A stretch of DNA of 64,000 nucleotides from NCBI GenBank assembly GCA_004843345.1, contig CP039460.1:1447001-1511000 (forward strand), in the 5' to 3' direction. Origin of the DNA: Acetobacteraceae bacterium. Its GTDB lineage: Bacteria > Pseudomonadota > Alphaproteobacteria > Acetobacterales > Acetobacteraceae. Positions 31,990 through 43,700 of the stretch are shown here, piece after piece; the stretch's first letter is position 1; the number at the start of each line of letters is the position of its first letter. The notes under the pieces were generated by a model. That model was not told the DNA's origin and ran no database searches. It saw nothing but the letters and a program-made list of their open reading frames with translations. The position numbers were made by a program, and so were the translations under genes.

Positions 31990-33492
31990 TTACCAAAGCT
32001 CTCGCAGCGTTGTTAAATTATTTTCTGAATGAGCTTTTCGATGCTTGAGGCGGCGTTGCTTCATTTCTTTTTTGTCTTCGTCCGTAATTTTGATTGTGTT
32101 TAAATCATATTGTGTGCGAGAGCAGCCAACATACATTAAACGCCGCCGGCCACTCCCTTGCTCTGCAATATTGAACGTATCAATATAAACACAAGGGATC
32201 GTTCTGCCTTGCGCGCTGTGAATGGTTTGCGCATAGGGCGATTTTAAATTACCTAAATCTTTCAGTCGATCAACTTCGGCACGTGCAAGTTCGTAATCAT
32301 CCATCCGTTTTTCTGTAAAAAGTTTGCGGCATTCTTTGTAGAGCTTGTCTAGAAGGTCTACAAACTGCGTTTGATCATCGGGGGAGACACATTCGATTTC
32401 GCCTTCTATACCAAGATCGATATTTTTTACAGAAAGTCGGTAAACAGGACAGATAAAATCTCGTGCGAGTTCCTTAGTTTCTTTACCGATAATTTTTTTA
32501 ATCTGTAAGATATTGCCACGATGGCCGAGATCTTTGCCTTTGAATACCCATGGGCGACCTAAACGGACATATTCTCCAATCGCAAAAATTTCATTACTAT
32601 AAAGCGTTTCATGGGCTAATTTTTTGACATGTTCAACGGCTAGATTGGTGTAGGCGAGATAGGCAATATTCCAAGGTTCTTGGGATTTTTTAAGCTGTTT
32701 TAGAAAATCTTCAATCATGTCACTGCGTGATTCGAAAACATGGATAGAAGCCGTGTTACCAAAAGCATCTTTTTCGGATTGGCTCTGTTCGGGATAGATA
32801 AGTTTTTTTCGAAGTTTCTGACAAAGTTCAAGAACCGGGCCACCACTACGCATTTGTGTCGTGAGACGTGTTCCTTGCATCTCTTCTAAAAGATTTTCTC
32901 CCGATTTGCTCATAACAGGTTTGAGTTGGTTAAGATCGCCAAGATAGAAAATTGGAATTTCCTTGGAGGCTTTCGAAATTTCACTTAGCTCATGGTTACC
33001 AATCATGGAAGATTCATCGACAAAAATAGTGCAATATCCATCCGCATTCCGAAATTCACCACGTGAAAAGTGATCTTGTCCTGTGATTTTATCTGTCTGT
33101 GGCGAAGATCCCAGAAAGGCGGCGACTGTTGATAGATCTATACGGGCGTTATTCCCTTCAATTAAGCGGCGGGGTAAGCGAGAGGTGAATTGAAGTTTTG
33201 CAATATGGGTCGGGCATAAAATAAGAATTTTGCCTTTGCTGCGTTTCTGGCGTTTTTTACGTAGCAATTCTAACATTGTAACATAGGCAGTGTAGCTTTT
33301 GCCGGTTCCTGCTGCACCGGAGAGATAATATTGCCCTTTTTTCATTTTCAGCATGTCATTCACAGCCTTTCTTTGCTGTGAATTGAGTGAATTTAAATTG
33401 TTTTCCTGTTCGGTGGCAGCTTGCTGCTTTTTCGTTTTGGAAGACGTGGACTTTTTAGCAAGAATGGATTTTGTCATGCAGAAAAATTTCAT
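31990..33492 (-). CDS. SF1 DNA helicase, Dda/RecD-like
   Basis: A 500-residue helicase. Walker A GAAGTGKS (59-66), motif II VDESSM (about 155-160), motif III GDLNQLKPV, and motifs V-VI QTIHSAQGRTIPCVYID and RRLMYVGCSR are all intact. Order and spacing resemble T4 Dda and Pif1/RecD2-type 5'-3' helicases. Residues 10-40 are a basic, Lys/Gln-rich tail. It stands alone with no RecB/RecC partners, divergent from gmk. Phage-derived or stand-alone genome-maintenance helicase are both possible. Two candidate ATGs (33492, 33477) have no clear ribosome site. Confidence 0.85.
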   Translation of the reverse strand: MKFFCMTKSILAKKSTSSKTKKQQAATEQENNLNSLNSQQRKAVNDMLKMKKGQYYLSGAAGTGKSYTAYVTMLELLRKKRQKRSKGKILILCPTHIAKLQFTSRLPRRLIEGNNARIDLSTVAAFLGSSPQTDKITGQDHFSRGEFRNADGYCTIFVDESSMIGNHELSEISKASKEIPIFYLGDLNQLKPVMSKSGENLLEEMQGTRLTTQMRSGGPVLELCQKLRKKLIYPEQSQSEKDAFGNTASIHVFESRSDMIEDFLKQLKKSQEPWNIAYLAYTNLAVEHVKKLAHETLYSNEIFAIGEYVRLGRPWVFKGKDLGHRGNILQIKKIIGKETKELARDFICPVYRLSVKNIDLGIEGEIECVSPDDQTQFVDLLDKLYKECRKLFTEKRMDDYELARAEVDRLKDLGNLKSPYAQTIHSAQGRTIPCVYIDTFNIAEQGSGRRRLMYVGCSRTQYDLNTIKITDEDKKEMKQRRLKHRKAHSENNLTTLRELW

Positions 33493-33620
33493 TTTTTAGT
33501 GGAAAAGGACGAGAATGTATCTTTTAAATGATTTGTGAGATTGACCTTTTCTTCTGAAAGTTAGAGAAGTTTGCATAGTCTATTTTAATTGATTTTTTTA
33601 AATAAAAATAGGAAAGCCAG

Positions 33621-34244
33621 ATGCAGGAAAAAGATTTTACAAAAATGAAGCGCAGAGGGGTGTGCCTTATTATTGCAGCGCCTTCAGGAACTGGAAAATC
33701 GACATTATGCAAATCTCTTCTTTCCAATCATGCTGAGCTGCAGCTTTCCATTTCAGCAACAACACGACAGCCACGTCCAGGAGAAGTTGATGGAAGAGAT
33801 TACTATTTTTATACGAAGGAAGATTTTAAAAATTTAATTCAAAATGAGGGGCTTATTGAGTGGGCGCAGGTATATGAAAATTATTACGGAAGTCCGCGCG
33901 CGCCTATTGAAAAAGCTTTAAGCGAAGGCAGGGATATTTTGATGGATCTCGATTGGCAGGGTTTTCGTCAGATGAAGGCTTTGTTTCCAAAGGATGTTGT
34001 CGGCCTTTTTCTATTGCCACCTTCCTTGAAGGCGCTTGAGGAGCGTTTAAGAAACCGTTCCTCGGACAGCGATGACGTAATTCAATCCCGTATGAAAAAA
34101 GCAGAATCTGAAATTTCCCATTGGAATGAGTTTGATTTTTTAATTGTAAATGATGATCTTCAGGTTGCAGAAAAAGCAGTTGAAACGGTTCTGAAATCTA
34201 GCCGATATGCCATCAATCGTTTTCAGGAGGAAATATCTTGCTAG
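33621..34244 (+). CDS. gmk: guanylate kinase
   Basis: A 207-residue GMP kinase giving GDP from GMP and ATP. P-loop APSGTGKST (20-28), GMP-binding ISATTRQPRPGEVDGRDYYF, and IEWAQVYENYYGSPRAPIEKAL are the family hallmarks; the lid ends DVIQSRMKKAESEISHWNEFDFLIVNDDL. AGGAAAG precedes the ATG. It stands alone with its own terminator. The short basic N-terminal extension (MQEKDFTKMKRRG) is common. Confidence 0.97.
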   Translation: MQEKDFTKMKRRGVCLIIAAPSGTGKSTLCKSLLSNHAELQLSISATTRQPRPGEVDGRDYYFYTKEDFKNLIQNEGLIEWAQVYENYYGSPRAPIEKALSEGRDILMDLDWQGFRQMKALFPKDVVGLFLLPPSLKALEERLRNRSSDSDDVIQSRMKKAESEISHWNEFDFLIVNDDLQVAEKAVETVLKSSRYAINRFQEEISC

Positions 34245-34246
34245 AC

Positions 34247-34271
34247 TAAAGGAGGGATAAACCCTCCTTTA
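34247..34271. terminator. bidirectional terminator between gmk and the lipoprotein gene
   Basis: TAAAGGAGGG (34247-34256) pairs with CCCTCCTTTA (34262-34271). Flanks are A-rich on one side and moderately T-rich on the other, so it can serve both converging genes. Confidence 0.75.
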
Positions 34272-34278
34272 AATAAAG

Positions 34279-34755
34279 TCACTTTGGATATTCGTCACTG
34301 AAAACAGTTCCAAGATGTGAGAGTTTCCAAGGCTCTGCCGCATGAACTCTCTCACAGTCCGTTACAATATCGTTATGGAAAAAGCAGTAATAACGGCTAT
34401 TTTCTTTCCATTTGCCTTCAGGTCTCTGCTCTTTGACTTTTATAAAGACAGTATAGCCAGCTTCTTTTACAGGGTGGCTAAAGAATTTATCTGAATTAAC
34501 GATATAACGGTGAGGTGGAGCAAACTCGTATTTAACATCACGGGGAAATGGCTTTACAATGCCCTTTGGGATTTCCATTTTGTTGCCGTAAGGAAGGGGA
34601 AGCTGATTCACCAATTCTTTCTCGACATTATCCTGCCATAGACCCTCTGTTGGTTTGTTCCCACAGACTGAAAGGTCGACAGGACGCATCTGACAGGCAG
34701 AAAGCACTCCCAAACACATAGCTGCTTTTAAAAAGTGAGTAATCTTAAAACGCAT
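34279..34755 (-). CDS. predicted lipoprotein encoded directly after the autotransporter
   Basis: A 158-residue lipoprotein started at ATG 34755, with the strong ribosome site AGAGGGG; the longer frame to 35076 is only a shadow of the autotransporter barrel. The signal peptide ends LSAC, giving Cys21 as lipidated residue. The mature part has several aromatic/basic segments (PPHRYIVNSDKFF, SRYYCFFHNDIVTDCERV) and three further cysteines that could form disulfides. I do not recognise a family. Only 10 bases separate it from the autotransporter stop, so one mRNA likely covers both; a role in biogenesis or anchoring of that protein is inference. Confidence 0.7.
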   Translation of the reverse strand: MRFKITHFLKAAMCLGVLSACQMRPVDLSVCGNKPTEGLWQDNVEKELVNQLPLPYGNKMEIPKGIVKPFPRDVKYEFAPPHRYIVNSDKFFSHPVKEAGYTVFIKVKEQRPEGKWKENSRYYCFFHNDIVTDCERVHAAEPWKLSHLGTVFSDEYPK

Positions 34756-34765
34756 CTTCCCCTCT

Positions 34766-37700
34766 TTAGAAAGCAATTTTAGCAGAAAGCTGACCACCAG
34801 ACATTGTCTGAGAATGTCCGCCGTAGAGACCAACATAGTTAGCACCAAAGCTGAAATAGTCGGTTGGATGAACATCAAACCCAAGCTCTGTAAGTGCTTG
34901 ATCTTGTACCAAAGGCACACCAACAACAGAAGGATCTGTGCCTGTATAGGTGCCAAGGGATTCAAAGCCAACATGCGTATAGGATTGGTTTGCACCAAAG
35001 GTACGGCGGTAACCGAATTTACCATGAGGTGAAATAACCCAAGTGCCAATGTTGAAGTTTGTTGCAACCTTTGCACCCATAAAGCCGTAGCCTACGTTTG
35101 TATTGGTCGCAGAACCGTGAAGCCCTAAGATACCACCATTTTCATGGTAAGAGCCTTGCTCATAGTTGAGGTAGGTGATAGAGCCCGTTGGCGCAATCTC
35201 AAGAGGTGTTCCCCAGAGATTAAAGACATGTTTATAGGCGACTTCCGCACTGACATGGGCTGTTCCACCAAGTTCATGCGCATGAAGGGTTTCGTTATAT
35301 TGTGCAGCAGCACCCTGCATATTCACAGAACGATGCCAACTCATAATATTCCAAGTATACCCAAACTGCCCATGGAAGGTGAAGAAATTCTGGTTATCAA
35401 AGCGTACTTGCTTACCAAAATACATACCGATATTTGCGTTATTACTTTCGCCAGAAGAACCAAGGCCTTTGGCAGATTCCATGACAGATCCATAACCCAT
35501 CATCATACCGACATGCCAGCGGTCTTCTGCATATCCGTCAGAACCGATTTCTCCATCCACACCCCAAATGAAGCCAGCATCTCTTTCAGAAGCTCTATTG
35601 GCATGATTCCAGCCAGAATGGCCGTCTTGTCCGCCAATACCACCGTACATATTGCCCCAGACATTGACTTTTTTGCCTGAAACACCGCAGACATTGCTGG
35701 TTGTGGCTTTCCCATTCGCAACTTGTCGGAAGGTATCTTCCAAACAGTCTAAACGGTTATTAACAGAATCACGCACCCAGAAGTTGTTGTTGATGTTACC
35801 AGTCCGCATATCGGAGCTGATTTCACCATCTAATTGTGTGAGGTTATTTAAACGCTGTTGGTTATCAGAACCTGCAAGAATATTTGCAAGAGGAGACAGA
35901 ACACTGTCTCCACCGACTTGACCAGACAGTCTATTACCCATTGCCGTCTGGTTACGGTCACCACCTGCTGAGAGGCCACCTTTGGCCGTTGTATATTTTA
36001 GGCCAATATCCACATCATCTGCGGTATAGAGAGGTGTTCCTGTTGTTGAAAGAGCTGCATAGCCATCTGCAGCCATGCTTCCAATCTTTCCATCCTGTTC
36101 ATAGTGAGAGAACGTTCCATGAACGCCTCCATCTGCATGGACAACGTTATAAGCCTGGCCAATATTAAGTTGTGCGCCCTCTGCAACATTTGCATAAAGG
36201 GTAGAACCATTTTGGATCGTGAAAGAGCCTTTGCCCGTTAATCCAGAATCTGTTGGGTAAACACCTAAGTTCGTTGCAAATGTAGAACCTGTTTGCATGA
36301 CGGTGTTGCCATTAACATGCATTCTTCCATATTCAACAGCAGGATTACTGGAGATGCCAGCACGCAAAGTCGTGCCATTCGCCATGTTTAAATCCCCACC
36401 AATCGTACCGACGCCCTCTAAAACGCCGTTATTGATATTTGTGGTGCCATGATAATCATTTTGTGTGTTGTTAATTTGAAGTGTTCCAGAACCTTCTTTA
36501 TCAAAGCCACCATTACCAGATATTTTTCCATCCATTTGAACAAGATTTTGATTGGTATTGATGTTGTTTTGACCGCTTAGGCTGGTATCAACATTGTCAG
36601 ATAAATTTCCTGTTGCATTGAGTGTACTATCTGAAAGCGACATGCTGGCAGAGCCATTTCCATGCTCAATAAATCCCTGTGCATTCAAAGTAGCATCATT
36701 GGAAAGGTTCAGCTGTCCAGTACTTCCAGTATCTTTACCAAGAACGAGATCATTATTAGCCCAGGTTAGGGAGCTGCCCTTGCCAGCAATATTAACGATG
36801 CCTGTTCCGTTGCCGCTACCAATGGTTAAGCCATTGGCGCTAGAGTCACTGACCTGAACAGAACCGCCTTTTGTAATATTAACAGTACCCATTCCCTGAT
36901 TCGCGCCGACACTTAGGCTTCCTGTTGAAAGTTCACTTCCGGAGCCGCTGACGTTAAGAGTACCTTTGCTTCCTTGACCGCCTGTACCGACTTTGGTTGC
37001 GCCATCAACGGTGACATTGCTTGCATTTGTTAGATTGACCGTACCTGTTCCTGAAGGAGCAGGCTTACCATCATCACCTAACCCAGCATCGCCGATAGCG
37101 AGGCCACCTGTACCGACGGACATCTTAGAGTTATCGACATTCATGGTACCTTTACCGCCATCGCCGACGATAACGTTTGTTGCTTTACCCTTGCTGTTAT
37201 TTTGGAGGGTTAGTGTACCGTTTGAACCGTAATTATTAGCGACATCGACCAAGCCATTGACATTGAGGTTTGAGCTGTCGAAGTTTGCCGATCCTGTGCC
37301 ATGGTCGCCGACGACCATTCCGCCGTCTTTGCCGTCGCCTGCATTTAAGGTAGCGCCATTGGTAAAGGAGGCGTTGCCGACAGCATTCTTGTCGCCATTG
37401 CCGTTGCCATCATCGGAACCGCCGATAGAGATGTTGCTTGCGTTAGAAACGCCGCCACTCTGTGTGAGGGTATTGTTTGTTCCACGGATACCGACATCGA
37501 CGCCGTGACCATTGTCATTATAGGTTGTGTTTGTCAGCGAAACGTTAGAGGAGGTGTTATTGCCAGCCCCGATCTGCAAACCGCCTGTAATGGTGGAGTC
37601 TTTTGCGTTGAGGGAGGCTGCGCCACCTGCTGAAGAGGTTAGATTGTCACCGACTTGGATTTGTCCGTTAGAGACATCAAGTGAGCCTTTGTCCATGTTG

Positions 37701-40700
37701 ACAGAGGCGGCATCTTGACCACTCGTTGTGCCAATTTGGAGGGTTGGGTAGTTGACATCATTGCCAGTAGATTGCTGAGCGTCAATCTTAAGCGAACCGC
37801 CATCGGTGATGTTAACAGCACTGCCAGCGGCAACTTTAACATAGCCATTGGTTGGTGTTGCTGCGCCTGCACTGTCGCCAACGGTTGCAGAAGAGTTTGC
37901 CCCGTCAATATTAAGCGTGCCTGTGCCCTGGTCGGCACTTCCGACATCAATGGTATCGGTTGAAAGCGTGCTTCCGCTCTCGACATTCATGGTACCTTTA
38001 CCGCCATCGCCGACGATAACGTTTGTTGCTTTACCCTTGCTGTTATTTTGGAGGGTTAGTGTACCGTTTGAACCGTAATTATTAGCGACATCGACCAAGC
38101 CATTGACATTGAGGTTTGAGCTGTCGAAGTTTGCCGATCCTGTGCCATGGTCGCCGACGACCATTCCGCCGTCTTTGCCGTCGCCTGCATTTAAGGTAGC
38201 GCCATTGGTAAAGGAGGCGTTGCCGACAGCATTCTTGTCGCCATTGCCGTTGCCATCATCGGAACCGCCGATAGAGATGTTGCTTGCGTTAGAAACGCCG
38301 CCACTCTGTGTGAGGGTATTGTTTGTTCCACGGATACCGACATCGACGCCGTGACCATTGTCATTATAGGTTGTGTTTGTCAGCGAAACGTTAGAGGAGG
38401 TGTTATTGCCAGCCCCGATCTGCAAACCGCCTGTAATGGTGGAGTCTTTTGCGTTGAGGGAGGCTGCGCCACCTGCTGAAGAGGTTAGATTGTCACCGAC
38501 TTGGATTTGTCCGTTAGAGACATCAAGTGAGCCTTTGTCCATGTTGACAGAGGCGGCATCTTGACCACTCGTTGTGCCAATTTGGAGGGTTGGGTAGTTG
38601 ACATCATTGCCAGTAGATTGCTGAGCGTCAATCTTAAGCGAACCGCCATCGGTGATGTTAACAGCACTGCCAGCGGCAACTTTAACATAGCCATTGGTTG
38701 GTGTTGCTGCGCCTGCACTGTCGCCAACGGTTGCAGAAGAGTTTGCCCCGTCAATATTAAGCGTGCCTGTGCCCTGGTCGGCACTTCCGACATCAATGGT
38801 ATCGGTTGAAAGCGTGCTTCCGCTCTCGACATTCATGGTACCTTTACCGCCATCGCCGACGATAACGTTTGTTGCTTTACCCTTGCTGTTATTTTGGAGG
38901 GTTAGTGTACCGTTTGAACCGTAATTATTAGCGACATCGACCAAGCCATTGACATTGAGGTTTGAGCTGTCGAAGTTTGCCGATCCTGTGCCATGGTCGC
39001 CGACGACCATTCCGCCGTCTTTGCCGTCGCCTGCATTTAAGGTAGCGCCATTGGTAAAGGAGGCGTTGCCGACAGCATTCTTGTCGCCATTGCCGTTGCC
39101 ATCATCGGAACCGCCGATAGAGATGTTGCTTGCGTTAGAAACGCCGCCACTCTGTGTGAGGGTATTGTTTGTTCCACGGATACCGACATCGACGCCGTGA
39201 CCATTGTCATTATAGGTTGTGTTTGTCAGCGAAACGTTAGAGGAGGTGTTATTGCCAGCCCCGATCTGCAAACCGCCTGTAATGGTGGAGTCTTTTGCGT
39301 TGAGGGAGGCTGCGCCACCTGCTGAAGAGGTTAGATTGTCACCGACTTGGATTTGTCCGTTAGAGACATCAAGTGAGCCTTTGTCCATGTTGACAGAGGC
39401 GGCATCTTGACCACTCGTTGTGCCAATTTGGAGGGTTGGGTAGTTGACATCATTGCCAGTAGATTGCTGAGCGTCAATCTTAAGCGAACCGCCATCGGTG
39501 ATGTTAACAGCACTGCCAGCGGCAACTTTAACATAGCCATTGGTTGGTGTTGCTGCGCCTGCACTGTCGCCAACGGTTGCAGAAGAGTTTGCCCCGTCAA
39601 TATTAAGCGTGCCTGTGCCCTGGTCGGCACTTCCGACATCAATGGTATCGGTTGAAAGCGTGCTTCCGCTCTCGACATTCATGGTACCTTTACCGCCATC
39701 GCCGACGATAACGTTTGTTGCTTTACCCTTGCTGTTATTTTGGAGGGTTAGTGTACCGTTTGAACCGTAATTATTAGCGACATCGACCAAGCCATTGACA
39801 TTGAGGTTTGAGCTGTCGAAGTTTGCCGATCCTGTGCCATGGTCGCCGACGACCATTCCGCCGTCTTTGCCGTCGCCTGCATTTAAGGTAGCGCCATTGG
39901 TAAAGGAGGCGTTGCCGACAGCATTCTTGTCGCCATTGCCGTTGCCATCATCGGAACCGCCGATAGAGATGTTGCTTGCGTTAGAAACGCCGCCACTCTG
40001 TGTGAGGGTATTGTTTGTTCCACGGATACCGACATCGACGCCGTGACCATTGTCATTATAGGTTGTGTTTGTCAGCGAAACGTTAGAGGAGGTGTTATTG
40101 CCAGCCCCGATCTGCAAACCGCCTGTAATGGTGGAGTCTTTTGCGTTGAGGGAGGCTGCGCCACCTGCTGAAGAGGTTAGATTGTCACCGACTTGGATTT
40201 GTCCGTTAGAGACATCAAGTGAGCCTTTGTCCATGTTGACAGAGGCGGCATCTTGACCACTCGTTGTGCCAATTTGGAGGGTTGGGTAGTTGACATCATT
40301 GCCAGTAGATTGCTGAGCGTCAATCTTAAGCGAACCGCCATCGGTGATGTTAACAGCACTGCCAGCGGCAACTTTAACATAGCCATTGGTTGGTGTTGCT
40401 GCGCCTGCACTGTCGCCAACGGTTGCAGAAGAGTTTGCCCCGTCAATATTAAGCGTGCCTGTGCCCTGGTCGGCACTTCCGACATCAATGGTATCGGTTG
40501 AAAGCGTGCTTCCGCTCTCGACATTCATGGTACCTTTACCGCCATCGCCGACGATAACGTTTGTTGCTTTACCCTTGCTGTTATTTTGGAGGGTTAGTGT
40601 ACCGTTTGAACCGTAATTATTAGCGACATCGACCAAGCCATTGACATTGAGGTTTGAGCTGTCGAAGTTTGCCGATCCTGTGCCATGGTCGCCGACGACC

Positions 40701-43700
40701 ATTCCGCCGTCTTTGCCGTCGCCTGCATTTAAGGTAGCGCCATTGGTAAAGGAGGCGTTGCCGACAGCATTCTTGTCGCCATTGCCGTTGCCATCATCGG
40801 AACCGCCGATAGAGATGTTGCTTGCGTTAGAAACGCCGCCACTCTGTGTGAGGGTATTGTTTGTTCCACGGATACCGACATCGACGCCGTGACCATTGTC
40901 ATTATAGGTTGTGTTTGTCAGCGAAACGTTAGAGGAGGTGTTATTGCCAGCCCCGATCTGCAAACCGCCTGTAATGGTGGAGTCTTTTGCGTTGAGGGAG
41001 GCTGCGCCACCTGCTGAAGAGGTTAGATTGTCACCGACTTGGATTTGTCCGTTAGAGACATCAAGTGAGCCTTTGTCCATGTTGACAGAGGCGGCATCTT
41101 GACCACTCGTTGTGCCAATTTGGAGGGTTGGGTAGTTGACATCATTGCCAGTAGATTGCTGAGCGTCAATCTTAAGCGAACCGCCATCGGTGATGTTAAC
41201 AGCACTGCCAGCGGCAACTTTAACATAGCCATTGGTTGGTGTTGCTGCGCCTGCACTGTCGCCAACGGTTGCAGAAGAGTTTGCCCCGTCAATATTAAGC
41301 GTGCCTGTGCCCTGGTCGGCACTTCCGACATCAATGGTATCGGTTGAAAGCGTGCTTCCGCTCTCGACATTCATGGTACCTTTACCGCCATCGCCGACGA
41401 TAACGTTTGTTGCTTTACCCTTGCTGTTATTTTGGAGGGTTAGTGTACCGTTTGAACCGTAATTATTAGCGACATCGACCAAGCCATTGACATTGAGGTT
41501 TGAGCTGTCGAAGTTTGCCGATCCTGTGCCATGGTCGCCGACGACCATTCCGCCGTCTTTGCCGTCGCCTGCATTTAAGGTAGCGCCATTGGTAAAGGAG
41601 GCGTTGCCGACAGCATTCTTGTCGCCATTGCCGTTGCCATCATCGGAACCGCCGATAGAGATGTTGCTTGCGTTAGAAACGCCGCCACTCTGTGTGAGGG
41701 TATTGTTTGTTCCACGGATACCGACATCGACGCCGTGACCATTGTCATTATAGGTTGTGTTTGTCAGCGAAACGTTAGAGGAGGTGTTATTGCCAGCCCC
41801 GATCTGCAAACCGCCTGTAATGGTGGAGTCTTTTGCGTTGAGGGAGGCTGCGCCACCTGCTGAAGAGGTTAGATTGTCACCGACTTGGATTTGTCCGTTA
41901 GAGACATCAAGTGAGCCTTTGTCCATGTTGACAGAGGCGGCATCTTGACCACTCGTTGTGCCAATTTGGAGGGTTGGGTAGTTGACATCATTGCCAGTAG
42001 ATTGCTGAGCGTCAATCTTAAGCGAACCGCCATCGGTGATGTTAACAGCACTGCCAGCGGCAACTTTAACATAGCCATTGGTTGGTGTTGCTGCGCCTGC
42101 ACTGTCGCCAACGGTTGCAGAAGAGTTTGCCCCGTCAATATTAAGCGTGCCTGTGCCCTGGTCGGCACTTCCGACATCAATGGTATCGGTTGAAAGCGTG
42201 CTTCCGCTCTCGACATTCATGGTACCTTTACCGCCATCGCCGACGATAACGTTTGTTGCTTTACCCTTGCTGTTATTTTGGAGGGTTAGTGTACCGTTTG
42301 AACCGTAATTATTAGCGACATCGACCAAGCCATTGACATTGAGGTTTGAGCTGTCGAAGTTTGCCGATCCTGTGCCATGGTCGCCGACGACCATTCCGCC
42401 GTCTTTGCCGTCGCCTGCATTTAAGGTAGCGCCATTGGTAAAGGAGGCGTTGCCGACAGCATTCTTGTCGCCATTGCCGTTGCCATCATCGGAACCGCCG
42501 ATAGAGATGTTGCTTGCGTTAGAAACGCCGCCACTCTGTGTGAGGGTATTGTTTGTTCCACGGATACCGACATCGACGCCGTGACCATTGTCATTATAGG
42601 TTGTGTTTGTCAGCGAAACGTTAGAGGAGGTGTTATTGCCAGCCCCGATCTGCAAACCGCCTGTAATGGTGGAGTCTTTTGCGTTGAGGGAGGCTGCGCC
42701 ACCTGCTGAAGAGGTTAGATTGTCACCGACTTGGATTTGTCCGTTAGAGACATCAAGTGAGCCTTTGTCCATGTTGACAGAGGCGGCATCTTGACCACTC
42801 GTTGTGCCAATTTGGAGGGTTGGGTAGTTGACATCATTGCCAGTAGATTGCTGAGCGTCAATCTTAAGCGAACCGCCATCGGTGATGTTAACAGCACTGC
42901 CAGCGGCAACTTTAACATAGCCATTGGTTGGTGTTGCTGCGCCTGCACTGTCGCCAACGGTTGCAGAAGAGTTTGCCCCGTCAATATTAAGCGTGCCTGT
43001 GCCCTGGTCGGCACTTCCGACATCAATGGTATCGGTTGAAAGCGTGCTTCCGCTCTCGACATTCATGGTACCTTTACCGCCATCGCCGACGATAACGTTT
43101 GTTGCTTTACCCTTGCTGTTATTTTGGAGGGTTAGTGTACCGTTTGAACCGTAATTATTAGCGACATCGACCAAGCCATTGACATTGAGGTTTGAGCTGT
43201 CGAAGTTTGCCGATCCTGTGCCATGGTCGCCGACGACCATTCCGCCGTCTTTGCCGTCGCCTGCATTTAAGGTAGCGCCATTGGTAAAGGAGGCGTTGCC
43301 GACAGCATTCTTGTCGCCATTGCCGTTGCCATCATCGGAACCGCCGATAGAGATGTTGCTTGCGTTAGAAACGCCGCCACTCTGTGTGAGGGTATTGTTT
43401 GTTCCACGGATACCGACATCGACGCCGTGACCATTGTCATTATAGGTTGTGTTTGTCAGCGAAACGTTAGAGGAGGTGTTATTGCCAGCCCCGATCTGCA
43501 AACCGCCTGTAATGGTGGAGTCTTTTGCGTTGAGGGAGGCTGCGCCACCTGCTGAAGAGGTTAGATTGTCACCGACTTGGATTTGTCCGTTAGAGACATC
43601 AAGTGAGCCTTTGTCCATGTTGACAGAGGCGGCATCTTGACCACTCGTTGTGCCAATTTGGAGGGTTGGGTAGTTGACATCATTGCCAGTAGATTGCTGA

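Noticed and set aside
34756-35076. N-terminal extension of the lipoprotein gene to 35076
   Set aside because: It overlaps the autotransporter barrel in another frame and would place 107 residues before the signal peptide; the strong ribosome site supports 34755.
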